Numbered from the stretch's first letter, positions 44,228-52,861 are shown. The stretch: DNA of 64,000 nt from CAVRJC01 sp964505725 (GCA_964505725.1 CAZDJK010000061.1:1-64000); one strand, 5' to 3'. The notes: generated by a model not told the origin, from the sequence alone. Translations and numbers: made by a program.

Positions 44228-44722
44228 TCAGTCGGTGGCGACTGCCCGCATGACCGCGTCGGCGACCGCCTCGGGCCCCTGCTCACCGTCCACCGTTACG
44301 GTGTCGTCGCCGAGGTCGAGCGTTTCGAGCTGCGACGGCACGAGCTCGGGACCCGCGAAGTGGTCCATCCGGTCGCGGAGGCGCGACAGCAGCGTGTCCC
44401 CGCGCACCGAGAGGTTCACGAAGGTGACGGGCCCGATGCCGCGCGCCAGCGCCTGCCGGTACCCGGGCTTCAGCGCGGAGCACGCGAGGACCACGCCGGT
44501 CGCCCGGCGCGCGCGGAGCTCGTCGTTGAGCTCGCTCAGCCACGCACTGCGCTGCTCGTCGGTCAGGCCGGTGCCGGCGCGCATGAGCGCGATGTTGGCG
44601 GGCGTGTGGAACTCGTCGGCATCCACGAACGGCACCGCGAGACGGTTGGAAACGATCCGGCCGACGGTCGACTTGCCTACGCCGGTGGGACCCATGATCA
44701 CCACGATCGGTGGCCCGCTCAC
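44228..44722 (-). CDS. gntK: Gluconokinase
   Basis: P-loop kinase of 164 residues phosphorylating gluconate to 6-phosphogluconate. Walker A GPTGVGKST is near residues 10-18, followed by the FVDADEFHTPANIALMRAG motif, LTDEQRSAWL, and ACSALKPGYRQAL, all typical of the GntK family. Start taken at the GTG at 44722 rather than the longer ATG frame, which would add 19 unrelated residues. Stands alone; no gluconate permease is visible nearby. Confidence 0.92.
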   Translation of the reverse strand: MSGPPIVVIMGPTGVGKSTVGRIVSNRLAVPFVDADEFHTPANIALMRAGTGLTDEQRSAWLSELNDELRARRATGVVLACSALKPGYRQALARGIGPVTFVNLSVRGDTLLSRLRDRMDHFAGPELVPSQLETLDLGDDTVTVDGEQGPEAVADAVMRAVATD

Positions 44723-44798
44723 GGCCCCGATGTTGCCAGCCCGCCCGCGCCCCCGCCGATGGCTCGCCGCCGACGCCATCGGCGCCTGACGCGTCGCG

Positions 44799-46046
44799 TC
44801 AAGGGCGCACCGCGTACTGGAACCCCCAGCCGTCGGCGAACACCGGCACGAGCTTGATGAAGTCGCCGGTGTGCGGCGCCGTGATCATCATCCCGTTCCC
44901 CACGTAGATGCTCACGTGCGAGTGGTCGGCGTACTCGATGACCAGGTCGCCGGGCTGCATGTCGGCGGTCGGCACCTTGGGGAAGATGTCCCCCTGGGCG
45001 ATCGATCCGTGCGGCATCGTCACGCCGGCCTGCGCCCACGACATCATCGTGAGGCCCGAGCAGTCGTAGCAGTCGGGCCCGATGCCCGCGTAGCAGTAGG
45101 GCTTGCCGAGCTGCTTGTACGCGTAGGTGACCGCGACCTGCGCGCCCGTCGACGGCGGGGGCGGCGGCACCGACGGGTTCGACGTGTTGGCGCTGCTCCC
45201 GGCCCCGGTCGTGCCCTGGCCTCCCCCGTTGCCGGCCGGCTGGGTGCTCCCGGTCGGCGTACCGCCGCCCGCGCCTCCACCGGTCGTCCCTGCGCCGGCG
45301 CCGCCGATCGTCGTCGGCGCGCCCGTCGGGGGCGCACCGTTGGTCGTGTTGGCGGTGAGCTGGGCGAGGCGCTGCTGCGACGCCGCCGCGTCGCTCGCCG
45401 CCTGCGCGGCCTGATCCTGGTGGACGAGGGTCGCGATCCGGCCCTGGACCTGCGCGAGCAGCTGGGTCTGCACGCCGTACAACGCAGCCGCGTCGGCGCG
45501 GTTCTTGGCGAGCGCGTCCCGCTGCGCGGCCGCCTCCTGTACGTGCTGGTCGTACTGGCGCTTCGCGACGGTGAGGCGCTGCTCGGCGCGCTTGTACTGT
45601 GCGACGAGGGTCTGGTCGCGCTCGTTGGCGACGGCGGTGTAGCGGGTCTGGATCTGGAAGTCGGTCACGCTCGTGGTGTCGATCCCGGCCACCGGTGCAC
45701 GGACGCCGCCGAGCTCGTACGACATGACCGCGCGCCGCACGAGCAGCACGCGGAGCTTCTCGGCGTTCGACGCCGCGTCGTCTATGCGGTGTTGGGCGTC
45801 GACGCTCGCCGCCTTGGCCTGGTCGAGCTCGAGCTGGGCCTGGTTGGCGAGCTCGTCGAGCTGCCCGAGCTTCTCGCCGTTGACCTGGATCTGCACCGCG
45901 AGATTGGCGGCCGTCGCCTTGTCGGCGTCGAGCTCGGTGGTCTGGGCGGATGCGGTGCCCGAGTTGATCGTGGCGAGCGCCGACAGCAGGACGAGCGCCG
46001 CGGTGCAGGCACGCACGATCACACTGGTTCGTTGAGCCGAATGCAC
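44799..46046 (-). CDS. NlpC/P60 peptidoglycan endopeptidase with coiled coil
   Basis: Secreted C40 peptidase of 415 residues, RipA-like in layout. Signal peptide to about residue 35 (TASAQT), two long coiled-coil blocks (about 38-120 and 135-225), a Gly/Thr/Pro-rich flexible linker (235-300), then the NlpC/P60 domain. Catalytic Cys lies in CYDCSGLTMM near residue 328, His in SHVSIYVGNG near 375, and the last polar residue in ITAPHTGDF. It likely cleaves D-Glu to diamino acid bonds in daughter-cell separation. It lies in the same direction as the upstream PAP2 gene. Confidence 0.93.
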   Translation of the reverse strand: MHSAQRTSVIVRACTAALVLLSALATINSGTASAQTTELDADKATAANLAVQIQVNGEKLGQLDELANQAQLELDQAKAASVDAQHRIDDAASNAEKLRVLLVRRAVMSYELGGVRAPVAGIDTTSVTDFQIQTRYTAVANERDQTLVAQYKRAEQRLTVAKRQYDQHVQEAAAQRDALAKNRADAAALYGVQTQLLAQVQGRIATLVHQDQAAQAASDAAASQQRLAQLTANTTNGAPPTGAPTTIGGAGAGTTGGGAGGGTPTGSTQPAGNGGGQGTTGAGSSANTSNPSVPPPPPSTGAQVAVTYAYKQLGKPYCYAGIGPDCYDCSGLTMMSWAQAGVTMPHGSIAQGDIFPKVPTADMQPGDLVIEYADHSHVSIYVGNGMMITAPHTGDFIKLVPVFADGWGFQYAVRP

Positions 46047-46163
46047 GCCGTCCGTCGTCCTCGCCTGGCCGTCGTTCCACCTCGTGCAGAAGAAGTGATC
46101 GGCAGCGGACGGCGGGATCTGCAGTCCCTCTTCGCGAGGTTTGCCGGGTTCGGGACGGTCCGC

Positions 46164-46868
46164 TCAGACCTCGGCGGGCCGGCGGACGGTGGTCGAGCGC
46201 GATCGGGCCGGCTCCAACGGCCGGAACGAGAGGGTGAGGCCGCCGACCCAGATGCCCCCCAGGAGCCACCCGCCGATCACGTCGGTGGCCCAGTGCACCC
46301 CGAGGTACACGCGCGACACGCCGACCAGCGCGATGACGACGACCGCCATCGCCCAGATGACAGTCCGGATCCATACCGGCCGCACGAACAGGGTGGCGAC
46401 GACGGCGAGCGCGAGGTAGGTCGCGGCAGCCTGGGTCGCGTGACCCGACGGGAACGACGAGCTGACGACGTCGGCGAGCCGGAGCGGCTCCGGCGGGCGG
46501 TCCCGTCCGATGATGTGCTTGACCAGTGTGCTCAGGAGCGAAGCGCCTGCCACCGCGACGCCCACGTACGCCGCGAGCGCCACGCGATGCCGCGCGACGA
46601 GGACCCCGATCACGATCACGGCGAGCGGAACGATCACCGCGGTGCTGCCGAGCCAGGTCACCGCGCGTATGACGGAGGTCAGCGTCGTGCTCCGGTGGTC
46701 GACGAACCACCGCGTGACGTGAGCGTCGAAGCGCGTAGGGCCGTTGCCGACGAACGCCCCCTGCAACGCGAGACCAAGGCCTACGACCGCTGCGAGTGAG
46801 ACGGCGAACGCCGCGACGCTGCGGAGGGCGATCGTCACGACCCGCCCGCCGGTTCCCGTCACCATCAC
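46164..46868 (-). CDS. PAP2-family membrane phosphatase
   Basis: Integral membrane lipid phosphatase of 234 residues with five or six helices. The three active-site pieces are present: KHIIGRDRP (KxxxxxxRP, near residue 120), SFPSGHATQAA (PSGH, near 140) and SRVYLGVHWATD (SRxxxxxH, near 190). The substrate may be undecaprenyl pyrophosphate or phosphatidate. Start ATG at 46868; ATG codons slightly downstream are possible. About 117 nt separates it from the NlpC gene. Confidence 0.9.
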   Translation of the reverse strand: MMVTGTGGRVVTIALRSVAAFAVSLAAVVGLGLALQGAFVGNGPTRFDAHVTRWFVDHRSTTLTSVIRAVTWLGSTAVIVPLAVIVIGVLVARHRVALAAYVGVAVAGASLLSTLVKHIIGRDRPPEPLRLADVVSSSFPSGHATQAAATYLALAVVATLFVRPVWIRTVIWAMAVVVIALVGVSRVYLGVHWATDVIGGWLLGGIWVGGLTLSFRPLEPARSRSTTVRRPAEV

Positions 46869-47091
46869 GCTCCCCGACTCTGCTCATCCGTGCCCGGCAC
46901 CGGCCGCGGCGCGCCGCGAGGAGAAGTGTCGCGGTGCCCCGGGCTTCGGAGGGCACCGGGGCCGAGGCACCACGACCCGTGGGTTCTACCGACCGGCACG
47001 TCAACGGACGGTCAAATCGCACGGGATTCGACGACCGGTTGACTCTCCGTTGACCCGCGCACCGGTACAACGGACATCGGAGGGGGTGTCG

Positions 47092-47199
47092 ATGTTTCTC
47101 TGGGCCTGCGCCATCGTGATCGCACTTGCACTGGCGGCTTCGGTCGCCACGCTGCTGCGCAGCCGCCCGAGCGACGCGGCGCGAAACGACCGACCCTGA
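47092..47199 (+). CDS. Small single-pass membrane protein (35 residues)
   Basis: A 35-residue frame, MFLWACAIVIALALAASVAT... followed by a basic/acidic tail ending NDRP. One strong hydrophobic helix occupies residues 2-24. GGAGGGGG lies about five bases before the ATG, a strong ribosome site that supports translation, with an alternative GTG two codons upstream. The stop is inside the hairpin at 47187-47209. Function unknown; a membrane-associated micropeptide is the plain reading. Confidence 0.55.
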   Translation: MFLWACAIVIALALAASVATLLRSRPSDAARNDRP

Positions 47200-47209
47200 C
47201 GGTCGGTCG
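47187..47209. terminator. Hairpin between converging genes
   Basis: Perfect 9-bp stem CGACCGACC/GGTCGGTCG with a 5-nt loop, lying between the plus-strand small membrane gene (stop at 47199, inside the loop) and the stop of the minus-strand secreted-protein gene (47214). On the minus strand it is followed by TTTCGC. It probably terminates both directions. Confidence 0.6.
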
Positions 47210-47213
47210 AGCC

Positions 47214-48182
47214 CTAGCCGGTGAATGCGGGCGCGATCGCGCTCGCCGGCGCGACGTTGATCGGCGTCGTGGTCGTGGTCGCAGGGGGCTCGGTCGTGGT
47301 CACCGGTTCCACGCCACACCCGGTCATCGAGCTGTTGTCGATGGCGAGGTCCTGGATCTCCTGGTCCACGAACCAGCCGTAGCGGTTGCAGCCCACGTTC
47401 GCGATGGGATCGCCGGCCGAGAGCGTCCACGTCTTGATCGGAGTCACGCTCCCGACCGGGATGAGGTCCAGGGTCACGTCCAACACGCCGGCGTTGTCGA
47501 AGAACGTGTTCCGCATCGTGTACCAACCCGATGTCGTCACGCAGACAGGATCGTTCCCAGGGTCGTGCACGTTGACGCCGATCCGGGTCGTGTTCTCGCT
47601 CGCGACGATGGTCCAGCCCTGACACGGGAACGCGGCCCCCGGCAGGACGGTGGCGGCAACGAACGCGAAGTCGCGCAGGAAGTTCCCGGAGCTGTCGTTG
47701 ATCGCGGAGGCGAACGAGAACCAGGTTCCCTTACAGGTCGGGTCCGTGGACGGGTTGGTCGCGGTGAGACACGCGATGTTCCCCGACGTCGAGTCGGGAT
47801 TCGCGAGCGCGTAGGCCACGTCGAGGTACACGTCCACCTGGGTGGTGTAACCCCCCTGCCAGACGCTGTTGTAGCCTCCCCATCGGGTGAACGGGCCGTT
47901 GCACAACACGGCGGCACCGATCCCGCCGTTGATGGTGTCGCACTCGCCACGTCCCAGGCGCGCATGGAAGCCACCCGCCGCCGAGGGAACGCCGTCGGCG
48001 TAGCCGCCGGCGTTGGTGTAACCGGATGGCTGACGGTTGACGGTGTCGGTCGAGATCGGGAACCAGCCACTCGTGTCGGTCTCGAAACCCTGGAAGAACG
48101 TCGGTGCGGCGACCCCGCTCGTCAGGGAGATGACGAGGGACAGCACCATCGCGAGGCCGGCCACGACCGCAATTCGCCTCAT
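47214..48182 (-). CDS. Secreted protein with Thr/Pro-rich tail
   Basis: A 322-residue exported protein. Signal peptide RRIAVVAGLAMVLSLVISL, then a jelly-roll-like extracellular domain (FFQGFETDTSGWFPIS, YTTQVDVYLDVAYALANPDS, WFVDQEIQDLAIDN), typical of carbohydrate-binding or structural surface proteins. Several paired cysteines are present, and a C-terminal TTTEPPATTTTT linker. Start chosen at the ATG 48182, matching the signal peptide. No catalytic motif or anchor recognised. Confidence 0.7.
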   Translation of the reverse strand: MRRIAVVAGLAMVLSLVISLTSGVAAPTFFQGFETDTSGWFPISTDTVNRQPSGYTNAGGYADGVPSAAGGFHARLGRGECDTINGGIGAAVLCNGPFTRWGGYNSVWQGGYTTQVDVYLDVAYALANPDSTSGNIACLTATNPSTDPTCKGTWFSFASAINDSSGNFLRDFAFVAATVLPGAAFPCQGWTIVASENTTRIGVNVHDPGNDPVCVTTSGWYTMRNTFFDNAGVLDVTLDLIPVGSVTPIKTWTLSAGDPIANVGCNRYGWFVDQEIQDLAIDNSSMTGCGVEPVTTTEPPATTTTTPINVAPASAIAPAFTG

Positions 48183-48278
48183 CCGACCCCCATCACCCAG
48201 CCGCTGTAATACTACGGCCATCGGATTGCCCGGCCCTGGATGTGGACGCGGCGTGAGTTCGCACGGAGGGGAGTCGAG

Positions 48279-48854
48279 ATGGCGAGCGCAGGTGCGTTGC
48301 GGGCGCAGGTGAGGGACGCGGCCCGGTGGTGGTGGGTGTTCATCGTCACCGGCGTGATCTGGCTCATGGTGTCGCTGGTCGTGTTGCGCTTCACCGAGAC
48401 GTCGGTGACGACGGTCGGCGTGCTGATCGGCGTCGTGCTCACCATCGCGACGTTCACCGAGCTCATGGTGGTCGGCGTGACCTCGGGCGGGTGGAAGGTC
48501 GTCCACGTGCTCCTCGCGATCTTCTTCGCGCTCGGGGCGATCTGGTGCTACGCCAACCCGAAGAACGCGTTCTGGGCTCTGGCCGAGGTGCTCGGGTTCA
48601 TCCTGGTCCTCTACGGCGCGGTCGAGCTCACCGAGGCGGTCGTGACGCGCGCCGTGAACCCGCTGTGGTGGCTGGGCCTGGCCTTGGGGATCCTGCTGAT
48701 CCTCCTGGGGTTCTGGACCGGCCAGCAGCTGATCACCGTCAAGGCGCAGCTGCTGATCTTCTACGTGGGGCTCGCAGCGTTGTTCCGCGGCATCGCGCAG
48801 ATCGTGTTCGCGTTCCAGCTCCACCATGCGGGAAGTGAGCTCGCGGCAGCCTGA
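48279..48854 (+). CDS. HdeD-family (DUF308) membrane protein
   Basis: A 191-residue membrane protein with six hydrophobic helices (WWWVFIVTGVIWLMVSLVVL, TTVGVLIGVVLTIATFTELM, VHVLLAIFFALGAIWCY, ALAEVLGFILVLYGAVEL, WWLGLALGILLILLGFW, LLIFYVGLAALFRGIAQIVF), the DUF308/HdeD pattern linked to acid stress in enteric bacteria. GGAGGGGAG precedes the ATG at 48279, so the earlier start at 48240 was not used. It ends just before the tRNA-Pro fragment. Confidence 0.85.
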   Translation: MASAGALRAQVRDAARWWWVFIVTGVIWLMVSLVVLRFTETSVTTVGVLIGVVLTIATFTELMVVGVTSGGWKVVHVLLAIFFALGAIWCYANPKNAFWALAEVLGFILVLYGAVELTEAVVTRAVNPLWWLGLALGILLILLGFWTGQQLITVKAQLLIFYVGLAALFRGIAQIVFAFQLHHAGSELAAA

Positions 48855-48896
48855 GCCGCTCGCCTACGCTCGACGCCGAGCCAACGGCCTTTGCCG

Positions 48897-48933
48897 CGGG
48901 GAGTGGCGCAGTGATAGCGCACCTGCTTCGGGA
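48897..48933 (+). pseudogene. 5' fragment of a tRNA-Pro(CGG) gene, candidate left attachment site
   Basis: Bases 48897-48933 are 95% identical to the first 37 nt of the intact tRNA-Pro at 53834. There are only two differences: A for G in the D-loop, and the anticodon first base, giving CGG here and TGG there. The match ends right after the anticodon loop, and the following bases do not complete the tRNA. The two copies form a direct repeat flanking 4.9 kb and mark a probable integration boundary. Confidence 0.75.
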
Positions 48934-49369
48934 CCGGCGCCCGCTAAGCGCAATGCGCCACCCATGCGTGCCAACGGTTCTGGGCGTTCGCGTTGAGCGT
49001 GACCCGCCGAGTTATCAGCGCTACACGCGGCGCGCGCCAGGCGCGCCGTCGCATCCGCCGCCGTTCCCCGGCGGTTCGTGGTGGCCATGACGGTGACCAC
49101 GACCCTCAGATTTCCCGGGAGCAAAGGCAGGGGTTCGACGAGAACTACCCGCCAATTCGCTGGCTAGCATCTCGCTCAACAGGCGAGCAACACCGACGGC
49201 CCCGCCTCCGGGCGGGGCTTCGTCATTTTCCGCTACCCCGCGCCCGTGGCGCAGATAAGTCGTTGGCGGCGGCCCCGCCTGGGCGCCGGACTGCCCCTAC
49301 CATTGCGTCGGGCGATCAGCCCAGACCAATAGACACACATCATCAGGAATCAAGAGGAGAAGCCCGAAG
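48934..49369 (+). other. Element left arm without a supported gene
   Basis: About 435 bases between the tRNA fragment and the first small gene. There are only short arginine-rich frames with no ribosome site. One strong terminator (49199-49229) ends a possible transcript from the left. The remaining sequence contains GC-rich inverted repeats but no recognisable RNA. Confidence 0.4.
49199..49229 (+). terminator. Rho-independent terminator, left element arm
   Basis: 8-bp stem GCCCCGCC/GGCGGGGC with a TCCG loop, followed by a T-rich stretch TTCGTCATTTT. It closely resembles the hairpin at 49525-49546. Confidence 0.7.
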
Positions 49370-49519
49370 ATGACGCAGACGGAGCGCGACAAGACGGAGC
49401 GCGACAATGTTGACCGTGACGCCGCCGACCGCCTGAATCTGATCGCGAGGAAGAAAGGCGTCGCGTTGCAGATCAAGGATTTGAACGAGCTGCTCGCGCA
49501 GCAACGCGGCTCTCACTGA
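49370..49519 (+). CDS. Small charged protein of probable phage/element origin (49 residues)
   Basis: A 49-residue protein. A repeated acidic/basic N-terminus (TERDKTERD) is followed by a helix with hydrophobic heptad-like positions (ADRLNLIARKKGVALQIKDL). AGGAGA lies 10 nt before the ATG, a good ribosome site, and a terminator follows 5 nt after the stop. This compact layout is typical of mobile-element genes. No family recognised; a small helical regulator is possible. Confidence 0.6.
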   Translation: MTQTERDKTERDNVDRDAADRLNLIARKKGVALQIKDLNELLAQQRGSH

Positions 49520-49524
49520 CTGAC

Positions 49525-49546
49525 GGCGCCGCCTCCGGGCGGGGCC
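49525..49546 (+). terminator. Terminator after the 49-residue gene
   Basis: Nine-position stem (one G-G mismatch) GGCGCCGCC/GGCGGGGCC around a TCCG loop, just past the stop at 49519. Same sequence family as the 49199 hairpin; the tail is not T-rich. Confidence 0.45.
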
Positions 49547-49662
49547 TCGCCGTGTCAAGGCCCGAGACAGCGCATCGTTCCTGCACTACGACCTAGACGC
49601 GTTCAGAGACGAGCTGGGCGAGCAGTCGGTTGGTCTGCTCGCCAGCTTGAAGCGCCGGAAGC

Positions 49663-49866
49663 CTACGCCCTTCGCCCTGGCTTCGGTTCGAACGCCTCGC
49701 GTCGGTCAAGCCAGTCGGCCATCCAGTCGAGCGCGTTCCGTTCGGTGAAGTAACACGGCGAGCGCCAGTCGTCGCCCCTATGCCATCCCCATACCGGGTG
49801 CCCGTTGAGGTAGGTCAGGTCGAGCGAGAAGCCGTGTTCGGCGGCCCGGGCGCGTAGGTCGTCCAT
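49663..49866 (-). CDS. Small hypothetical protein (67 residues)
   Basis: A 67-residue protein with a mixed, soluble composition and several tryptophans (VWGWHRGDDW, LDWMADWLDRRE). Residue use looks protein-like and unlike shadow frames. The stop is followed by a short convergent gap. Trp-rich small proteins of this sort occur in phages and plasmids; no homologue is recognised. Lies between two parts of the element and opposes the zinc-binding gene. Confidence 0.5.
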   Translation of the reverse strand: MDDLRARAAEHGFSLDLTYLNGHPVWGWHRGDDWRSPCYFTERNALDWMADWLDRREAFEPKPGRRA

Positions 49867-50003
49867 CCGGGGAGAGCATCGCGCCAGAACGCCCCTCAGG
49901 GCGAACGCGTGTTCGGTCTCTCGAGTCGGGGGGGGACCGGTGACCGCCAGATGGAGCGAATCGCGGTGAGGCTCGGGTTCGCCTTAGCGATGCCTTCCCC
50001 GAG

Positions 50004-50025
50004 TTATGAGAATGGTTCCTATTAT
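50004..50025 (+). promoter_or_regulatory. Candidate Zur-type operator
   Basis: Imperfect palindrome TTATGAGAATGGTTCCTATTAT, centred on TGG, in an otherwise GC-rich area, 7-20 nt before the possible starts (GTG 50032 or ATG 50044) of the metal-binding protein gene. The AT-rich pattern with ATGA/TAAT-like halves resembles actinobacterial Zur boxes. Its position supports zinc control; the match is imperfect. Confidence 0.4.
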
Positions 50026-50043
50026 TGGCCCGTGTCCTTGCCG

Positions 50044-50973
50044 ATGGGATCGAGGGGGCGTTGCGTGCGGCGTTGCCGGGCTCTGTTGGGTTGCGTGGCT
50101 GCCGTGGGGCTCGTTTCGGTGTCCTGGACACAACCCGCGCACGCCGCGACACGCGCGCGCCTGCAGGTCGTCGCTGCCGAGAATTTCTGGGGCAGCATCG
50201 CCACTCAGCTCGCTGGCACGCGTGCGCAGGTGACGAGCATCATCACGAACCCCGATACGGACCCTCACGACTACGAGGCGAAGCCGACCGACGCTCGGGT
50301 GATCGCCGGGGCGGACTATGTGATCGTCAATGGGATCGGTTACGACGCATGGGCACAGAAAGTCATCGACGCCACTCCGAGCAGGGGACGGAAGGAACTC
50401 GACGTCGGCAAGCTGGTGGGCATCGATGAGGGAGGGAACCCGCATCAGTGGTATTCGCCGTCGACGGTCGCGGCGGTCAGCGACCGCATCGCCACCGATC
50501 TCGAGCGGCTCGACCCGCGCAACGCCGGCTACTACGAGGGTCAGAAGTCGATGTTCGTGTCCCGGGGGCTGCAGCGGTACCACGACCTGATCGCGGTGAT
50601 CAAGCAACGGTACGCAGGCACTGTGGTCGGTGCGACCGAAAGCATCTTCGCTCCGCTCGCGAGCGCGCTCGGCTTGGACCTGGTCACGCCGACCTCGTTC
50701 CTCAATGCGGTCGCGGAAGGGACCGACCCGTCCGGCCACGACAAGGCTGTGGTCGACAACCAGATCGCGACGAAGGCGATCCGAGTCCTCGTCTACAACA
50801 GTCAGAACGCGACACCAGATGTCCGGGAGCTGGTCAGGGCGGCGCGGGCGAAGAAGATCCCGGTGACCACGGTCACCGAGACGCTGACGCCGGCAGGGGC
50901 TTCGTTCCAGGCGTGGCAGGTCCGACAGCTCACCGCGTTGCAGAAGGCGTTGGCTGCAGCGACTGGCGTTTGA
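50044..50973 (+). CDS. Zinc/manganese-type ABC transporter substrate-binding protein
   Basis: Cluster A-I solute-binding protein of about 309 residues. Signal peptide with a basic start and hydrophobic core (ALLGCVAAVGLVSVSW), then QVVAAENFWGSIATQLAG. Metal ligands are suggested by DTDPHDYEAKP (His), GGNPHQWYSP (His) and NATPDV, with Ser/Thr-type substitution at the third ligand position of the usual ZnuA. No ATPase or permease is beside it, unlike standard operons. The exact start is uncertain: ATG 50044 fits the signal peptide, and a GTG at 50032 also fits. Confidence 0.85.
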   Translation: MGSRGRCVRRCRALLGCVAAVGLVSVSWTQPAHAATRARLQVVAAENFWGSIATQLAGTRAQVTSIITNPDTDPHDYEAKPTDARVIAGADYVIVNGIGYDAWAQKVIDATPSRGRKELDVGKLVGIDEGGNPHQWYSPSTVAAVSDRIATDLERLDPRNAGYYEGQKSMFVSRGLQRYHDLIAVIKQRYAGTVVGATESIFAPLASALGLDLVTPTSFLNAVAEGTDPSGHDKAVVDNQIATKAIRVLVYNSQNATPDVRELVRAARAKKIPVTTVTETLTPAGASFQAWQVRQLTALQKALAAATGV

Positions 50974-51012
50974 CGCGGTCCGGCGGGGAGGGCCTGTGAT
51001 ACTTGAGGGCCG

Positions 51013-52239
51013 ATGGGTCACGGTCACGATCACGCGGCGGGTGACGCTGCGGTGCCACGAAGAACCCGGCGGCTGCTGAGCGCGACCGCGGTCGTCGTCG
51101 GAATCGCGACCATCGGAGGACTCGCGGTGCTATGGCCTCGCCACGACGTGCGCGTGGACACCGCCAAGCTCGGCGCCATCAGCAACGTGTACGACGCGCG
51201 CGTGACCAAGGTCGGACACGGCCCGTGTGGCGGCAGCACGACGCCGGACGCAGTCGAGTGTTCCGAAGTGACGTTCCGACTCAGCCAAGGCCCCGACAGG
51301 GGGCGGCTCCGCACCACGGAGATCGCGAAGTCGCCGGGGTCACCGACCCTGGCGGCCGGTGACGACATCGTCGTGAACTACCTCCCCGACGCGCCCGCGG
51401 GTTTCCGCTACACCTACAACGACCGTCAACGCCGGCCCGCGTTGCTGTGGCTCGCGATCCTCTTCGCAGCCGCGGTGATCGCGCTCGGCCGGCTGCGCGG
51501 TGCCGCCGCGCTCGTCGGCCTCGGCGCCAGCCTGGTCGTGATCGTCGCGTTCGTGCTGCCCTCGATGCTCGACGGCAACAATCCCCAGCTCGTCGCCATC
51601 GTCGGCGGGACCGCGATCGCCTACCTCGCCCTCTACCTCGCCAACGGGGTCCGGCCCATGACCACCGTCGCGCTCCTCGGCACGCTCTCCGCGCTCGCGC
51701 TCACCGTCGGCCTCGCCACCCTCTTTACGGACCTGGCGCGCTTCACCGGCGCCCAGAGCGAAGAGGCGCTCATCGTCAAAATCGGAGCCGCCAGCATCGA
51801 CCTCAAAGGCCTCGTCCTCGCGGGCATGGTGCTCGGCGCGCTCGGCGCCCTCAACGACATCACCGTCACCCAAGCATCAGCCGTCGGCGAACTCCGCCAG
51901 GCCAATCCCGAACTCAGCCGCGTCGGCCTCTACCGGGCCGGGCTGCGCATCGGCCGCGACCACATCTCCTCCACCGTCAACACCCTCGCCCTCGCATACG
52001 CAGGCGCCGCCTTGCCCCTCCTCATCCTGTTCACCCTCTCGAGACAGAGCCTCGGCACCGTCGCCAACGGCGAAGTCGTCGCGGTCGAAATCGTCAGCAC
52101 CCTCGTCGGCGGCATCGGCTTGGTAGCAGCAGTACCAGTCTCCACCTGGTTCGCCGCCCTCGTCGCGAACGAGGCCATGCCGACACGCACGCACGCGGGT
52201 AGCCCGACACTCGAACATGCGGGAACCGCCAGTCGATAG
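51013..52239 (+). CDS. YibE/F family membrane protein with His-rich N-terminus
   Basis: A 408-residue membrane protein of the YibE/F family. The N-terminus is MGHGHDHAAGD, a likely metal-binding motif. One TM helix (about 24-42) leads to an external domain of around 80 residues with paired cysteines. Then come seven or more helices (ALLWLAILFAAAVIALGRLRG onwards) including the conserved GALNDITVTQASAVGEL and GRDHISSTVNTLALAYAG runs. It follows the metal-binding protein by 39 nt and may act with it, perhaps in metal uptake. The family is otherwise of unknown function. Confidence 0.9.
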   Translation: MGHGHDHAAGDAAVPRRTRRLLSATAVVVGIATIGGLAVLWPRHDVRVDTAKLGAISNVYDARVTKVGHGPCGGSTTPDAVECSEVTFRLSQGPDRGRLRTTEIAKSPGSPTLAAGDDIVVNYLPDAPAGFRYTYNDRQRRPALLWLAILFAAAVIALGRLRGAAALVGLGASLVVIVAFVLPSMLDGNNPQLVAIVGGTAIAYLALYLANGVRPMTTVALLGTLSALALTVGLATLFTDLARFTGAQSEEALIVKIGAASIDLKGLVLAGMVLGALGALNDITVTQASAVGELRQANPELSRVGLYRAGLRIGRDHISSTVNTLALAYAGAALPLLILFTLSRQSLGTVANGEVVAVEIVSTLVGGIGLVAAVPVSTWFAALVANEAMPTRTHAGSPTLEHAGTASR

Positions 52240-52861
52240 GCCGCGCCACCCGCGCGACCCGCGGGCCGCTGCACCCCTCGCTGGTAGAGCGTTGCGATCC
52301 GCTGCTCGGGGAGCACGTTCCCGGGTCATACCGCAGGGCGGGTCAACCGTGGGGCAACCGTCACTGATCGCCGCCCGCATCACGCCTCAAGGGCGATCGG
52401 CGCACGCAGCGGACGGAACTTCTCGATGAGCCCCCACGACTGAACGGACATCCCCCGAGGGGTTCGGGGCGTTGACGTGGAGGAGGCCGGCTACGTCGCG
52501 GCGTCGATGAGCGGGGCCGGGCACGCGTCGCGCAACCGAAGCCCGCTTGTGTCAAGGGTGGGTGCACGCCCCGCCCCTCGACCAGCTCGACATGATCGGC
52601 GACCACCCGCCGGTCGACGGTCACCACCACCGCAACCCCGACGACTCGCACCGCGCCTGCCATGCCGACGACCGTGTCTTCCGCCGCCCGCGACTCCACC
52701 GGCAGATCGGACCGCAGCAGCTCCCTGTCGAGATGCAGCACGGCGGCGCGGTCGACCGTGCGCCGTCCGTGCTTGCATTCGACGACCAGGGGGCCGAGGT
52801 CGCCGATCATCCCGGCCATCGCTAAGGACCCGCGCGGGTAGGCGTCGAATGAGGTGACCAT
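52240..52861 (-). other. Element interior without a supported gene
   Basis: About 620 bases. The longest minus-strand frame, starting at 52861, opens VTSFDAYPRGSLAMAGMIG and continues LVVECKHGRRTV before decaying into Arg/Pro-rich sequence. It may be the start of a broken gene but no family match is clear. A GC hairpin lies near 52450-52470. No RNA gene seen. Confidence 0.35.

Noticed and set aside
48897..49250. Group I intron inside tRNA-Pro(CGG)
   Set aside because: No tRNA 3' half (no CTCCCCG acceptor partner) was found downstream, and no intron core sequences were seen.
52361..52861. NERD-type nuclease or other gene on the minus strand
   Set aside because: Only VVECKHGRRTV is suggestive; the rest does not follow any known family and degenerates into low-complexity sequence.
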